Positions 1-14,321 are shown, numbered from the stretch's first letter. The stretch is DNA of 64,000 nucleotides from Brevundimonas sp. MF30-B (GCF_004683885.1 NZ_CP038440.1:2514001-2578000); one strand, 5' to 3'. The notes: generated by a model not told the origin, from the letters alone. Numbers and translations: made by a program.

Positions 1-977
<977 letters not shown>

Positions 978-1037
978 TCAGAGGGGCGAACAGGCGGACC
1001 GCCCTCCCCGCCTTCGCGGAGAGGGCCTTGATCCAAC

Positions 1038-5153
<4,116 letters not shown>

Positions 5154-5486
5154 TCTGTTTTCCCAATCGGCGGCGCGGGCCGCCTTCAAATGCAGCAGCC
5201 ACGGGCCTGCCGACCGGCAAGTCCGTGACCATCGGTTTCGGCGTCCACCCTCGATCCGATCCGGATCAGGACGCCTGAAATCATTGAAGCTCCTGGGAAA
5301 GGAGCCAGCGCCTTCGCTCGGTCGGAGGGCGACAAACCGAGCCTCGGCGCTTGCGCGCGAATTCCATGGAATCTGCGGGAGGCGCATATATACGCCGATC
5401 TCCGGCGAAATAAAGGCCCCGCCGCAGCGATTGTCGCGGCTCAAATCGAGCGTGACAGTGGCCGGCGGCATGATAAGCGTGACGGC
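5154..5486. promoter_or_regulatory. rpoBC leader and divergent intergenic region
   Basis: A 333-bp gap between rpoB (leftward) and the FKBP lipoprotein (rightward). No convincing gene is seen. On the minus strand an AT-rich TATATA near 5395-5402 stands out in GC-rich surroundings and could be the -10 element of the rpoBC promoter, giving a leader of over 200 nt. No good -35 box could be assigned. The promoter role is inferred from the absence of any upstream co-oriented gene. Confidence 0.4.
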
Positions 5487-6026
5487 ATGATCCGTCGTTT
5501 CGCTCCCCTCGCCCTTATCCTCCCACTGGTCGCCTGCGGCCACACCCCGGTGACCTATTCGGAGACGGTGATCGCCGCCGAGCGGGCCGCAGCCGCAGTC
5601 GCCACGCCCGGCACCCAGGAGGGCTGGGAGGCCGGCAACCGCGCCTATCTGGAGTGGAACGGCGCGCGCCGCGGCTGGACCACCACCGAAAGCGGGCTGC
5701 AATATCGCCGCGTGGGCCGCGCCCAGCCCAACGCCCCCCAGCCCGCCGAAACCGACACCGTCCGCGTCCACTATCGCGGCAGCTTCATCGACGGGCGCGA
5801 GTTCGACAGCTCCTATTCGCGCAATGAGCCGACCAGCTTCCCGCTGAACCGCGTGATCAAGGGCTGGACCGAGGGCGTGGCCCTAATGCGCGAAGGCGAG
5901 ACCTTCGAGTTCGTCATCCCGGCCGACCTCGCCTACGGCCAGCGCTGGGTCGGCGGAGACCTGATCCCCCCCGGCTCGACCCTGCGCTTCACCGTCGAGC
6001 TGCTGGATGTGAATCCCGAGCCTTGA
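5487..6026 (+). CDS. FKBP-type peptidyl-prolyl isomerase lipoprotein
   Basis: A 179-residue envelope peptidyl-prolyl cis-trans isomerase of the FKBP family, predicted to be lipid-anchored in the periplasm. The signal peptide [17 protein letters not shown] ends in a lipobox with Cys17. The FKBP domain fills residues ~70-177, with the family signatures [17 protein letters not shown] and [13 protein letters not shown], then IPADLAYG and a final FTVELLDV strand. Such proteins assist folding of exported proteins. It is divergent from rpoB and followed, 90 bp later, by a secreted peptidase in the same orientation. Family assignment is firm; substrate is unknown. Confidence 0.9.
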   Translation: MIRRFAPLALILPLVACGHTPVTYSETVIAAERAAAAVATPGTQEGWEAGNRAYLEWNGARRGWTTTESGLQYRRVGRAQPNAPQPAETDTVRVHYRGSFIDGREFDSSYSRNEPTSFPLNRVIKGWTEGVALMREGETFEFVIPADLAYGQRWVGGDLIPPGSTLRFTVELLDVNPEP

Positions 6027-6116
6027 CGACGCTGCGGCGGGTTGACGCAGGGCGTCAGGCGCTGTGATCTGCGGCCGCCGCGCCGACGCGGCGCGTTCTG
6101 CGGAAAGCCCCAGTCG

Positions 6117-8060
6117 ATGAAGCGTCTCGCCCTGGCCGCCTGCGCCGCCGCCCTTCTGCTGCCGCTCGGCGCGCCCGTCCTCGCCCAGGTCGCCGCGCCG
6201 GCCCTGCCGGTCGGCCTGGCCCCGATCCCCGCGCCACGCGACGCGCCCTACCCCGGCGTCATCGGCATCGACGTGGACGCGACCGACGTCGGCCGCCGCA
6301 TCGTCTCGGTGCGCCAGACCATTCCCGTCGCCGGCCCTGGCCCGCTGGTTCTGCTGTACCCGCAGTGGATCCCCGGCAATCACGGCCCCGTCGGGCCGGT
6401 CGATGACATCGGCGGCCTGACCTTCACGGCCAGCGGCCAGCGGCTGGAGTGGGTGCGCAACACCCTGCAGCCCTGGGCCTTCCAGATCACCGTCCCCGCC
6501 GGCGTCAGCCAGGTCGACGTCGCCTTCCAGTGGCTGACGCCGCTCGACCCCGCTCAGGGCCGGGTCGTGGTCACGCCGGACATGTTGAACATCCAATGGG
6601 AGAAGGCGCTGCTGTATCCGGCGGGCTATTACAGCCGCCAGATCACCTTCAAGCCGACCCTGCGCCTGCCCGAGGGCTGGAACTACGGCACAGCGCTGGA
6701 CACCGAAGGCTTCCAGGGCGGGGTGGCCACCTTCGCGCCCATCACGCTCGAGCATTTCGCCGACAGCCCGCTGTTCGCAGGCCGTCACTATCGCCAAGTG
6801 GACCTGGATCCGAACGGCCGGTCGCCGGTGCGGCTGAACATCGTCGCCGACGAGGCCGCGATGCTGGAGATCGACGACGCGCATCTGGCCCAGCACCGCG
6901 AACTGGTGCGCCAGGCCGACCGCCTGTTCGGCGCTCGGCACTTCAACCACTATGACTTCCTGCTGGCCGTGTCGGATCGTCTGGGCGGGATAGGCCTGGA
7001 GCATCAACGCTCGTCCGAGAACAGCGTCGACACCAAATACTTCACCGACCGAGAGGCCACTCTGGTGGACCGCGACCTGTTGGGCCACGAATACGTCCAC
7101 AGCTGGAATGGCAAGTGGCGCCGGCCGGCCGACCAGCTGACGCCGACGCTGAACGATCCGCTGCAGAACTCTCTGCTGTGGGTCTATGAGGGCCAGACCC
7201 AGTATTGGGGCCTGGTGCTGACGGCGCGGGCCGGCCTGATGTCCAAGCAGCAGGCGCTGGACGTGCTGGCCATGACGGCGGCGACCTATCTGAACCCGCC
7301 GGGTCGCCAATGGCGCGCCATGCAGGACACCACCAACGATCCGATCATCGCCCAGCGCCGACCCCAGCCCTGGCCCAGCCAGCAGCGCAGCGAGGACTAC
7401 TATCGCGAAGGCTCGCTGATTTGGCTGGACGCCGACACCCTGATCCGCGAGCGGTCGGGCGGGCGGCGCTCGCTGGATGACTTCGCCAAGGGCTTCTTCG
7501 GCGTCGAGGACGGGAACTGGGACCCCGCGCCCTACACGTTCGATGACGTGACCGGCGTGCTCAACACGGTCGAGCGCAACGACTGGGCCGCCTTCTTGAG
7601 GACCCGCCTGGACGCGGTCGGCCCACAATCGCAAGGTCCGCTGGCCGGCATCGAACGCGGCGGCTACCGCCTGGTCTTCGCCGAGACGCCCTCGGACTAC
7701 ATGAAGACGCTGTACGGCGAGCTGGGACGGCACGACTTCATCTATTCGCTGGGCCTGATGACGAACGCCCAGAACCGCATCACCTCGGTCGTCTGGGGCG
7801 GGCCGGCCTTCGAGCAGGGCCTGACGCCGGGCTGGGAGATCGTCGCCATCGGCGGCCGCGCCGCCACCCCGGCTGGCCTGGCCGCCGCCATCACGGCCGC
7901 CAAGAGCGCGACCCAGCCGATCGAGCTGATCATGAAGAACGGCAGCGAGTTCCGCACCGTGCGCTTCGACTACCACGAAGGCCTGCGCTACCCGCGGCTG
8001 GAGCGCATACCCGGCACGCCGGACCGGCTGGGCGACATCCTCGCGCCGCGCCGGCGCTAG
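6117..8060 (+). CDS. M61-family metallopeptidase with PDZ domain (copy 1)
   Basis: A 647-residue secreted zinc peptidase of family M61 (glycyl aminopeptidase-like). A signal peptide (MKRLALAACAAALLLPLGAPVLAQ) is followed by the M61 N-terminal beta domain and the catalytic domain with HEYVH at residues 324-328. The downstream Glu of YEGQTQYW is the likely third zinc ligand. A PDZ-like region lies near the C terminus (GGPAFEQGLTPGWEIVAIGG). The ATG at 6117 was chosen because it begins a clean signal peptide; the frame is open upstream. A paralogue follows 86 bp downstream with the same domain order and an identical C-terminal tail, so this is a tandem duplication. Substrate is unknown. Confidence 0.93.
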   Translation: MKRLALAACAAALLLPLGAPVLAQVAAPALPVGLAPIPAPRDAPYPGVIGIDVDATDVGRRIVSVRQTIPVAGPGPLVLLYPQWIPGNHGPVGPVDDIGGLTFTASGQRLEWVRNTLQPWAFQITVPAGVSQVDVAFQWLTPLDPAQGRVVVTPDMLNIQWEKALLYPAGYYSRQITFKPTLRLPEGWNYGTALDTEGFQGGVATFAPITLEHFADSPLFAGRHYRQVDLDPNGRSPVRLNIVADEAAMLEIDDAHLAQHRELVRQADRLFGARHFNHYDFLLAVSDRLGGIGLEHQRSSENSVDTKYFTDREATLVDRDLLGHEYVHSWNGKWRRPADQLTPTLNDPLQNSLLWVYEGQTQYWGLVLTARAGLMSKQQALDVLAMTAATYLNPPGRQWRAMQDTTNDPIIAQRRPQPWPSQQRSEDYYREGSLIWLDADTLIRERSGGRRSLDDFAKGFFGVEDGNWDPAPYTFDDVTGVLNTVERNDWAAFLRTRLDAVGPQSQGPLAGIERGGYRLVFAETPSDYMKTLYGELGRHDFIYSLGLMTNAQNRITSVVWGGPAFEQGLTPGWEIVAIGGRAATPAGLAAAITAAKSATQPIELIMKNGSEFRTVRFDYHEGLRYPRLERIPGTPDRLGDILAPRRR

Positions 8061-8146
8061 ACGCAGATCAGGGGAAACGCGGGCTTGGCGTTTCCCCGCC
8101 AGCCGCTAGGGTTGGGCAAATCCTGCTTTCAGACCCTCGAGGCCTC

Positions 8147-10129
8147 ATGACGTCTGCCCTGCGCGCCGCTCCGCTCGCCCTGCTCATGCTGACCGCGGCT
8201 CCGACCGCCTTCGCCCAGGACTGGAGCGGCCCCCAGGCGCCGACCGCGCCCACGGCCCAGAACACGCCGTTGGCCCTGCCCCGCGCCCTGCCGCCGATCC
8301 CCGAGCCGACAGCCGAGACCTATCCCGGCGTGATCCGCTACGAGGTCGACGCCACTGATGTCGAGCGCAAGATCGTGCGCGTGCGCCAGACCATCCCCGT
8401 CGCCGCCGGGCCGCTGGTTCTGCTGTATCCGAAGTTCCTGCCCGGCAATCACGCCGCCACCGGCCCGATCCAGCTGCTGTCGGGCGTGACCGCGACGGGC
8501 GGAGGCCAGCGCATCGAATGGCTGCGCGACACCATCGACCCCTACGCCTTTCACTTCGACATTCCGCAGGGCGTGTCCGAAATCCAGGTCGAGTTCCAGT
8601 GGCTGACCCAGCCCGACAACTCGACCTGGCGCGTGGTCATGACGCCCGAGATGCTGAACCTGCAGTGGGAGAAGGCGCTGCTCTATCCCGCCGGCTATCG
8701 TTCGACCGGCATCACCTTCCAGCCCTCGATCCGGCTGCCCGAAGGCTGGAGCTATGGCGTGGCGATGGACACCGTCAGCTTCGAGAACGGGCTGGCGACC
8801 TTTGCGCCCACCGACCTCTACACCCTGATCGACAGCCCGCTGTTCGGCGGCGCCCATTACCGGCGCGTCGATATCGACCCGCGCGGCTCGGACATCCACA
8901 TGCACATCGTGGCCGACGAAGCCCGCCACATCACGCCAACGGCCGAGCAGTTGGGCTGGTTCGAGAACATGGTCACCCAGGCCGACCGCCTGTTCGGCGC
9001 CCGTCCCTTCGACCGCTACGAATTTCTGGTGGGCCTGACCTCGCGAATGGGCGGGATCGGCCTTGAGCACCATCGCTCGTCCGAGAACACGGTGCCGACC
9101 GACTTCTTCTCCAACTGGGGCCGCAGCCTAAGCGCTGTCGGCCTGCTGCCGCACGAGTTTGTCCACGCCTGGAACGGCAAGCGCAGCCGCCCGGTCGACG
9201 AACTGACCGCCAACCACAACATCCCAACCCAGAACACCCTGATGTGGGTCTATGAGGGTCAAACCGAGTACTGGGGCGACGTCCTGACGGCGCGCGCCGG
9301 CCTGGCGTCGAAAGACGACATCCTGACCAGCTTCGCCGAAGTCGCGGCCTTCTATGACAACCAGCCCGGCCGCGAATGGCGCGCGTTGCAGGACACCAAC
9401 AACCACAATCTGCTCGGCTATCGCACCAGCAATCCGTACGCCTCGTGGATGCGCGGGACGGGCGACTACTACCGCGAGGCCCTGCTGATCTGGCTGGACG
9501 CCGACACCCTGATCCGTGAGCAGACCGGCGGGCGGCGCTCGCTGGACGACTTCGCCAAGGGCTTCTTCGGCGGCGACGACGGCTCCTGGGCGCCGCGCGG
9601 CTATACGTTCGAGGATGTGGCGACGGCCCTGAACGCGGTCCATCCGCACGACTGGGCGGCCTTCCTGCGCCAGCGGCTGGACGCCGTCGGCCCCGACGCC
9701 CGCGCGCCTCTGGATGGTCTGGAGCGCGGCGGCTACCGGCTGACCTACACCGACGATCTCACGGCCGCTGAGAAGCGGATCCAGTCCGGCTGGGCCAACG
9801 ACTTCCAGTATTCGCTGGGCTTCACCCTGTCGGGCGCGTCGAACCGGCTGTCGGGCATCCGCTGGGGCGGGCGCGCCTTCGAGGCGGACATCGGGCCGGG
9901 CTGGGACCTGGTCGCCGTCAACGACCGCGCCGCCTCCGCCCAGGTGTTGCGCGAAGCGGTCACCGCCGCCAAGGGGACCGACCGGCCGATCAGCCTGCTG
10001 ATCAAAAACGGCGACCGCTACCGCACCGTGGTCTTCGATTATCACGAGGGCCTGCGCTATCCGCGCCTGGAGCGCATCCCCGGCACGCCGGACCGCCTGG
10101 GAGACATCCTGGCGCCGCGCCGGCGCTAG
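8147..10129 (+). CDS. M61-family metallopeptidase with PDZ domain (copy 2)
   Basis: A 660-residue paralogue of the preceding gene. It has a signal peptide (MTSALRAAPLALLMLTAAPTAFAQ), an M61 catalytic domain with HEFVH at residues 336-340, the YEGQTEYWGD segment, and a PDZ-like region (GGRAFEADIGPGWDLVAVN). GAGG-like purines stand before the ATG. The last 31 residues match copy 1 exactly, although the codons differ at several synonymous positions. A short linker of repeated Pro/Thr/Ala after the signal peptide (GPQAPTAPTAQNTPL) is absent from copy 1. It ends directly before the esterase gene, suggesting co-transcription of the secreted-protein group. Confidence 0.93.
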   Translation: MTSALRAAPLALLMLTAAPTAFAQDWSGPQAPTAPTAQNTPLALPRALPPIPEPTAETYPGVIRYEVDATDVERKIVRVRQTIPVAAGPLVLLYPKFLPGNHAATGPIQLLSGVTATGGGQRIEWLRDTIDPYAFHFDIPQGVSEIQVEFQWLTQPDNSTWRVVMTPEMLNLQWEKALLYPAGYRSTGITFQPSIRLPEGWSYGVAMDTVSFENGLATFAPTDLYTLIDSPLFGGAHYRRVDIDPRGSDIHMHIVADEARHITPTAEQLGWFENMVTQADRLFGARPFDRYEFLVGLTSRMGGIGLEHHRSSENTVPTDFFSNWGRSLSAVGLLPHEFVHAWNGKRSRPVDELTANHNIPTQNTLMWVYEGQTEYWGDVLTARAGLASKDDILTSFAEVAAFYDNQPGREWRALQDTNNHNLLGYRTSNPYASWMRGTGDYYREALLIWLDADTLIREQTGGRRSLDDFAKGFFGGDDGSWAPRGYTFEDVATALNAVHPHDWAAFLRQRLDAVGPDARAPLDGLERGGYRLTYTDDLTAAEKRIQSGWANDFQYSLGFTLSGASNRLSGIRWGGRAFEADIGPGWDLVAVNDRAASAQVLREAVTAAKGTDRPISLLIKNGDRYRTVVFDYHEGLRYPRLERIPGTPDRLGDILAPRRR

Positions 10130-10141
10130 GTGAGGTCAAGC

Positions 10142-11041
10142 ATGGCCCGCCTGCTCTCGTTCCTCATCGCCGCCCTGACCCTGGCGTGGGGGCCGACCGC
10201 CTTGGCCGCCTGCGGCCCCGGTCAGCCAGGCAGCACCTTCCGTTTTCCGGTCGCGGACACGGGACGGTCGCTGGTCGTGCATCTGCCGCGCGGGCTGGAC
10301 GCCGCCCGCCCCTCGCCCTTGATGTTCGTCCTGCACGGCAGCGGCGGCACGGGCGAGGCGATCCTTCGGGACTCTCGCCTCGCGGACACGGCGGACCGGC
10401 ACGGCTTCATCGTCGTGGCGCCCGACGCCGGCATACCGGTCGAGCGGGGCTTCGTGTGGAACATCCCCGGCGTGCCGACCATAACCGGCGAGGTTCCCGG
10501 CCCCACCGACGCCGACGACGTCGCCTATCTGACCACGGCCATCGACGCCTTGGCGGCCCAGGGCTGCGTCGATCCCGCTCGTGTCTATGTGACCGGCCTT
10601 TCGGGCGGCGGACGCATGGCGTCCTGGCTGGGCTGCGTCGCCGCGGACCGCTTCGCCGCCATCGCCCCGGTCGTGGGGCTGCGCGCCGGCAATCCGGATG
10701 AGCAAGACCCGGCTCGACCTGACCCGGCGACCTGCACGCCGTCGCGGCCCATGCCGGTGATGGCCTTCGCCGGCGACGCCGACACCGTCAATCCCATCCA
10801 GGGCGGCGGCGCGGGGTACTGGAGCTACACCATGCACGCGGCCGAACAGCGCTGGGCCCAGATCAACGGCTGCGCGACCGTGCGCCCGACCCGGTGGATC
10901 GCGCCCAAGGTCTATGAGGAAGGCTACGCCGCCTGCCGCGAGGACGCCGATGTCGTCGCCCACGTCACCCGCGACGGCGGCCACAGCTGGGTCGCCGACA
11001 ACGAGGCCATGTGGGCGTTCTTTTCAAGACGCTCGCGCTGA
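10142..11041 (+). CDS. Secreted PHB-depolymerase-like esterase (LpqC family)
   Basis: A 299-residue alpha/beta-hydrolase with signal peptide MARLLSFLIAALTLAWGPTALA. The oxyanion segment VLHGSGGTGE (~residues 64-72), nucleophile motif GLSGG with Ser154, acid AGDADTVNP and His in DGGHSWV fit the polyhydroxybutyrate depolymerase/feruloyl esterase family LpqC. I chose the ATG at 10142, preceded by GAGG at a 6-nt spacing; a GTG at 10130, immediately after the previous stop, is the alternative. It overlaps the convergent DJ-1-family gene by 18 bp at the 3' end. The natural substrate is not clear; assignment to extracellular polyester or ester hydrolysis follows from the family. Confidence 0.85.
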   Translation: MARLLSFLIAALTLAWGPTALAACGPGQPGSTFRFPVADTGRSLVVHLPRGLDAARPSPLMFVLHGSGGTGEAILRDSRLADTADRHGFIVVAPDAGIPVERGFVWNIPGVPTITGEVPGPTDADDVAYLTTAIDALAAQGCVDPARVYVTGLSGGGRMASWLGCVAADRFAAIAPVVGLRAGNPDEQDPARPDPATCTPSRPMPVMAFAGDADTVNPIQGGGAGYWSYTMHAAEQRWAQINGCATVRPTRWIAPKVYEEGYAACREDADVVAHVTRDGGHSWVADNEAMWAFFSRRSR

Positions 11042-11719
11042 CCGTTTCAGCAAGGCCAGCAGCGCGTCGGCGGCTTCGCGTGACGAGGCGGGGTTCTGGC
11101 CGGTGACCAGGGTCCCGTCGGTCACGACAAAGGACGACCAGTCCTCGCCGCGCACATACTTTCCGCCATTTTGGACAAGCATGTCCTCGACCAGGAAGGG
11201 GACCACGTCGGTCAGGCCGACCGCCTCTTCCTCGCTGTTGGTGAAGCCCGTCACCTTGCGGCCCTTGACCAGCGGCGCACCATCGGCCGCCTTGACGGAC
11301 TTCAGCACACCCGGCGCATGGCAGACGAAGCCGGTGGGCTTGCCCGCCTTGGCGAAACCTTCGATCAGGGCGACCGACTGGGGGTCTTCGGCGAGGTCCC
11401 ACAGCGGGCCATGACCGCCGGGATAGAAGACGGCGTCAAACTCGCCGGCGTCGATCTCGGACAGCTTGACCGTATTGGCCAGGGCCGCCTGTGCATCGGC
11501 GTCGGCCTTGAAGCGATGGGTGTCTTCGGTCTGCGCGTCGTCCGCGTCGCTCTTGGGATCCAGGGGCGGCTGGCCGCCCTTGGGCGAGGCCAGCACGATC
11601 TCGGCGCCGGCGTCTTTCAGCGCATAGTAGGGCGCGGCGAACTCCTCCAGCCAGAAGCCGGTCTTCTTGCCAGTGTCGCCCAGCCCATCGTGGGATGTCA
11701 GGACCATCAGAATCTTCAT
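11024..11719 (-). CDS. DJ-1/PfpI-family protein (type 1 glutamine amidotransferase-like)
   Basis: A 231-residue cytoplasmic protein of the DJ-1/PfpI superfamily, of the subgroup close to Hsp31/glyoxalase III proteins. It begins MKILMVLTSHDGLGDTGKKT and shows the catalytic triad candidates Glu25/Glu26 (GFWLEEFAAPYY), Cys133-His134 (GFVCHAPG) and the YPGGHGPLWDL nucleophile-support loop. Family members detoxify methylglyoxal or act as chaperones; which applies here is inference. The ATG at 11719 has GGAG ten nt upstream; a GTG/ATG extension of ten residues (MSSSTYGASP) is possible. It sits downstream of rplL in the same direction but is separated from it by a strong terminator. Confidence 0.87.
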   Translation of the reverse strand: MKILMVLTSHDGLGDTGKKTGFWLEEFAAPYYALKDAGAEIVLASPKGGQPPLDPKSDADDAQTEDTHRFKADADAQAALANTVKLSEIDAGEFDAVFYPGGHGPLWDLAEDPQSVALIEGFAKAGKPTGFVCHAPGVLKSVKAADGAPLVKGRKVTGFTNSEEEAVGLTDVVPFLVEDMLVQNGGKYVRGEDWSSFVVTDGTLVTGQNPASSREAADALLALLKRSARAS

Positions 11720-11783
11720 CGGGCTCGCTCCATATGTCGAAGACGACACATGGGGCTTGCACGCCTGCGCCGCGAGGGCCGAA

Positions 11784-11820
11784 CAAAGAAAGGGCCCGGC
11801 GGTTTCCCGCCGGGCCCTTC
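11784..11820 (-). terminator. Rho-independent terminator after rplL
   Basis: A near-perfect GC stem, AGGGCCCGGCGG and its complement around a short loop at about 11790-11819, is followed on the minus strand by TTTCTTTG. It ends the rplJ-rplL transcript 30 bp after rplL and isolates it from the DJ-1 gene and rpoBC. Confidence 0.85.
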
Positions 11821-11848
11821 CCGATTTCAGCGTCAGCCGAAGGCCAGG

Positions 11849-12232
11849 TTACTTGATCTGGACCTTGGCGCCGGCGTCTTCGAGCTTCTTCTTCAGCTCT
11901 TCGGCGGCCTGCTTGGAGACGTTCTCGACAACGTTCTGCGGAGCGCCTTCGACCAGGTCCTTGGCTTCCTTCAGGCCCAGGTCCGAACGGACGCCGCGGA
12001 CTTCCTTGATGACGTTGATCTTCTTGTCGCCGCCGTCAACCAGGACGACGGTGAACTCGGTTTGCTCTTCAGCGGCTTCAGCCGGAGCGCCCGCGCCACC
12101 GGCCGGCATGGCCATGGCGACCGGAGCAGCGGCGCTGACGCCCCACTTTTCTTCCAGCAGTTTCGACAGTTCGGCAGCTTCCAGAACGGTCAGGGCGGAC
12201 AGGTCTTCGACGATCTTGGCGAGGTCGGCCAT
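11849..12232 (-). CDS. rplL: 50S ribosomal protein L7/L12
   Basis: The 127-residue acidic stalk protein of the large ribosomal subunit, which recruits translation GTPases. The N-terminal dimerisation domain ([20 protein letters not shown]), an Ala/Gly/Pro-rich hinge (residues ~35-53) and the C-terminal factor-binding domain ([20 protein letters not shown]) are all present at normal length. It follows rplJ by 59 bp and is the last gene of the block, ending in a clear terminator. In most bacteria rpoB follows directly; here it does not. Confidence 0.98.
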   Translation of the reverse strand: MADLAKIVEDLSALTVLEAAELSKLLEEKWGVSAAAPVAMAMPAGGAGAPAEAAEEQTEFTVVLVDGGDKKINVIKEVRGVRSDLGLKEAKDLVEGAPQNVVENVSKQAAEELKKKLEDAGAKVQIK

Positions 12233-12291
12233 TGTCAGTTTTCCTTCGGAGGATGAGGTTTAGAGAGGAATGCGGAGATGAAAGGTGCGGC

Positions 12292-12807
12292 TTACGCCGC
12301 GTCCTTGGTGGCGTAGGCGTTGAACACCCGGGCCAGCTGACCGGCAGGTGCTTGCAGCACGCCGGCGATCTTGGTCGCGGGCGCGTTGAGCAGGCCGATA
12401 AGCGAGCTGCGGACTTCGTCCAGCGTGGGCAGTTTCGAGAGAACCTCGACGCCCTTCTGGTCGACGACGGTCGCGCCCATGAAGCCGCCAACGATCTTGA
12501 AGCGATCATTACCCTTGGCGAATTCGGTGACGACCTTGGCGGCGGTGCCGGGGTTTTCGGCGTAGGCGATGCCCACCGGGCCCTTGAACAGGGGGTGGTA
12601 TTCGCTGCCGTCCTCGGCCTCGAGCGCCTTCAGCGCCAGGCGGTTCTTGACCACCTTGAACGCGCCGCCTTCTTTACGAAGACGACCACGCAGGTCTTCC
12701 ATTTCCGCAACGGTCAGACCCAGGTTGTGGGTCACGACCACGCTGCCGGCATCGGCGAAGACGCCCTTGAGCGACTCGATCGATTCGGCCTTCTGTGCGC
12801 GATCCAT
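12292..12807 (-). CDS. rplJ: 50S ribosomal protein L10
   Basis: Ribosomal protein L10, 171 residues, the base of the L7/L12 stalk. It has the N-terminal rRNA-binding domain (MDRAQKAESIESLKGVFADA...VVKNRLALKAL) and the C-terminal helix that binds L7/L12 dimers (LPTLDEVRSSLIGLLNAPAT... ARVFNAYA). The ATG at 12807 follows GGAGACCGCA. It forms an operon with rplL and has its own promoter and a long leader, consistent with the known autoregulation of this operon by the L10-L12 complex. Confidence 0.98.
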   Translation of the reverse strand: MDRAQKAESIESLKGVFADAGSVVVTHNLGLTVAEMEDLRGRLRKEGGAFKVVKNRLALKALEAEDGSEYHPLFKGPVGIAYAENPGTAAKVVTEFAKGNDRFKIVGGFMGATVVDQKGVEVLSKLPTLDEVRSSLIGLLNAPATKIAGVLQAPAGQLARVFNAYATKDAA

Positions 12808-13080
12808 TGCGGTCTCCAGTCTTGGCGTACGCCGCCGGGCTTATTCCCGACGACGGATTGGCCAAAGCGCGTCGCATCGCTGCGAAACGTTTGGGCCGGT
12901 CGTATTGTCCGAAGGAAGCGACTGACGGGCGTCCATCCCGGGAGGCCGGGCCGACATCGGTCAGTTTGCGTCCCCATCTCCCCACGGCGTCAGAGGGCTC
13001 TCTGACAGTTACGGTCTGGGCGGCCCCCAGACCCCGAAGTTCTCGGACAGGACCGTCGTCGGCGAACCGACGACGGGAAG
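12808..13080 (-). promoter_or_regulatory. rplJL mRNA leader (candidate L10 leader)
   Basis: About 270 nt of untranslated leader lie between the predicted promoter and rplJ. It contains a strong hairpin near its 5' end (CGTCGTCGG/CCGACGACG, ~13050-13073) and several further GC helices. Long structured leaders that bind L10(L12)4 are established for rplJL operons; that this one is such an element is inferred from position, and I did not align it to the known motif. Confidence 0.5.
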
Positions 13081-13086
13081 CCGCGC

Positions 13087-13114
13087 TCTATACACGGCTT
13101 TCGGCGGAAATCAA
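13087..13114 (-). promoter_or_regulatory. Promoter of rplJL
   Basis: On the minus strand TTGATT (13114-13109) and TATAGA (13092-13087) are separated by 16 bp, a good match to a housekeeping sigma promoter. Transcription would start near 13080 and proceed through the leader into rplJ. Confidence 0.55.
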
Positions 13115-13185
13115 CGGCGTGCAGGATCTTCGGGAACGACCAGCCCGCCTGGCCTTATTCATCGCCGCGAACTGCCGGCTTGGCG

Positions 13186-14259
13186 CTATCCCAGCTCGCC
13201 GGGGGCTTCGGCCTCGTCGTCCTTCAGCACATCCTGGCGATACAGCATGGTGACCAGCACATAGAGGGTCAGCGCCAGCGGCGCCGAGAACAACACGCCC
13301 AGCGGCCCGAACAGGCTTCCGAAGGCCACGACCGCGAAGACGGTGATGATCACCGGCAGATTGGCCACGCTCTTCTGCGCCAGGGGCATGATCAGCACGC
13401 TCTCGACCTGCTGGACGACGATGTAGAGCACCAGCGTCAATGCCGCCTGCTCCCAGCCGACCGTGGCCGCCATCAGCAGCGCCGGAATAGTCGCCGCGAT
13501 CGGTCCGACGATGGGCACGAAGTCCAGCAAACCGGTCAGAACGCCCAGAGCGACCGGTGACGGCACGCCGATCAACGCCAGCCCGATTCCCGACAGCAGC
13601 CCCACCAGAGTCATGGCGATCAGCTGCGCCCGCAGCCAGCCCTTCAGCGCGCGCCCCGTGGTGTTCAGCACCTCGCGGATGCGCGGACGACGATCCATCG
13701 GGAACAGGCCGATCAGACCCTCGCGCGCCTTGTCCGGCGAAAGGGCCAGATAGATGCCCGCTACGAAAACGAGCAACAGGCCGGTCAAGGCGGCGGCGAC
13801 CCCCATCGCGAAGGTTTGAGCCCAGCTTATGGCGCGCTCGGCGTAGCCGCTCAGCTGGTCCATGCTCCCCATCAGCTGCTGGCCCCAGGGCTGGGCCTCG
13901 ATGGCGGCTTCGACGCGGCTCCAGCCCAGCGGCAGGCGCTGGGCCAGGTCGGCGACCTGGGCCGAAATCTGAGATCCGAACAGGTAGAACAGAGCGGCCA
14001 ACCCGCCGATGATCAGCACGACGGACAAGATCACCGCCACAACCGCGGGCAGGCGGGTCAGCTTGATGATCGGGTCCGCGACGGATCGGATGAGCACGGC
14101 CACGACCACCGCGGCGAACATCATCACCCACAGTTGCGACAGGGCGATCGCCAGCTGGAAGGCGAAGTAAACGCCGACCAGAGCCACGGCCGCGAACACG
14201 ATCTTCGCCGGCGACCAGCCTGGCGAGGCGATGTCGCCCCGTCGTCCGAACAAATTCAT
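13186..14259 (-). CDS. AI-2E family (PerM/TqsA-like) membrane transporter
   Basis: A 357-residue polytopic inner-membrane protein of the AI-2E transporter family (YdiK/PerM/TqsA). Paired hydrophobic helices at the N terminus (residues ~18-60 and 73-95) flank a soluble loop (~95-160). Then come several C-terminal helices with the family motif GVLTGLLDFVPIVGPIAATI and the final FGPLGVLFSAPLALTLYVLV. The ATG at 14259 lies 7 nt after GGAG; an in-frame TTG one codon earlier is a weaker choice. Transport substrate is not deducible. It lies between the rplKA and rplJL blocks, transcribed in the same direction. Confidence 0.9.
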   Translation of the reverse strand: MNLFGRRGDIASPGWSPAKIVFAAVALVGVYFAFQLAIALSQLWVMMFAAVVVAVLIRSVADPIIKLTRLPAVVAVILSVVLIIGGLAALFYLFGSQISAQVADLAQRLPLGWSRVEAAIEAQPWGQQLMGSMDQLSGYAERAISWAQTFAMGVAAALTGLLLVFVAGIYLALSPDKAREGLIGLFPMDRRPRIREVLNTTGRALKGWLRAQLIAMTLVGLLSGIGLALIGVPSPVALGVLTGLLDFVPIVGPIAATIPALLMAATVGWEQAALTLVLYIVVQQVESVLIMPLAQKSVANLPVIITVFAVVAFGSLFGPLGVLFSAPLALTLYVLVTMLYRQDVLKDDEAEAPGELG

Positions 14260-14321
14260 CAAGTGACTCCGGCCCTTCGAGCGGCTGCAACGCGCCAGCC
14301 GGCCCGCGGTTCAACCTGGAT

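Noticed and set aside
5154-5771. N-terminal extension of rpoB up to 5771
   Set aside because: The family start [12 protein letters not shown] at 5153 fits; the extension overlaps the FKBP gene and promoter region and has no RpoB homology.
5883-7976. A 697-residue minus-strand frame opposite the first M61 peptidase
   Set aside because: The plus-strand peptidase has a signal peptide and catalytic motif; the reverse frame is a GC-rich shadow.
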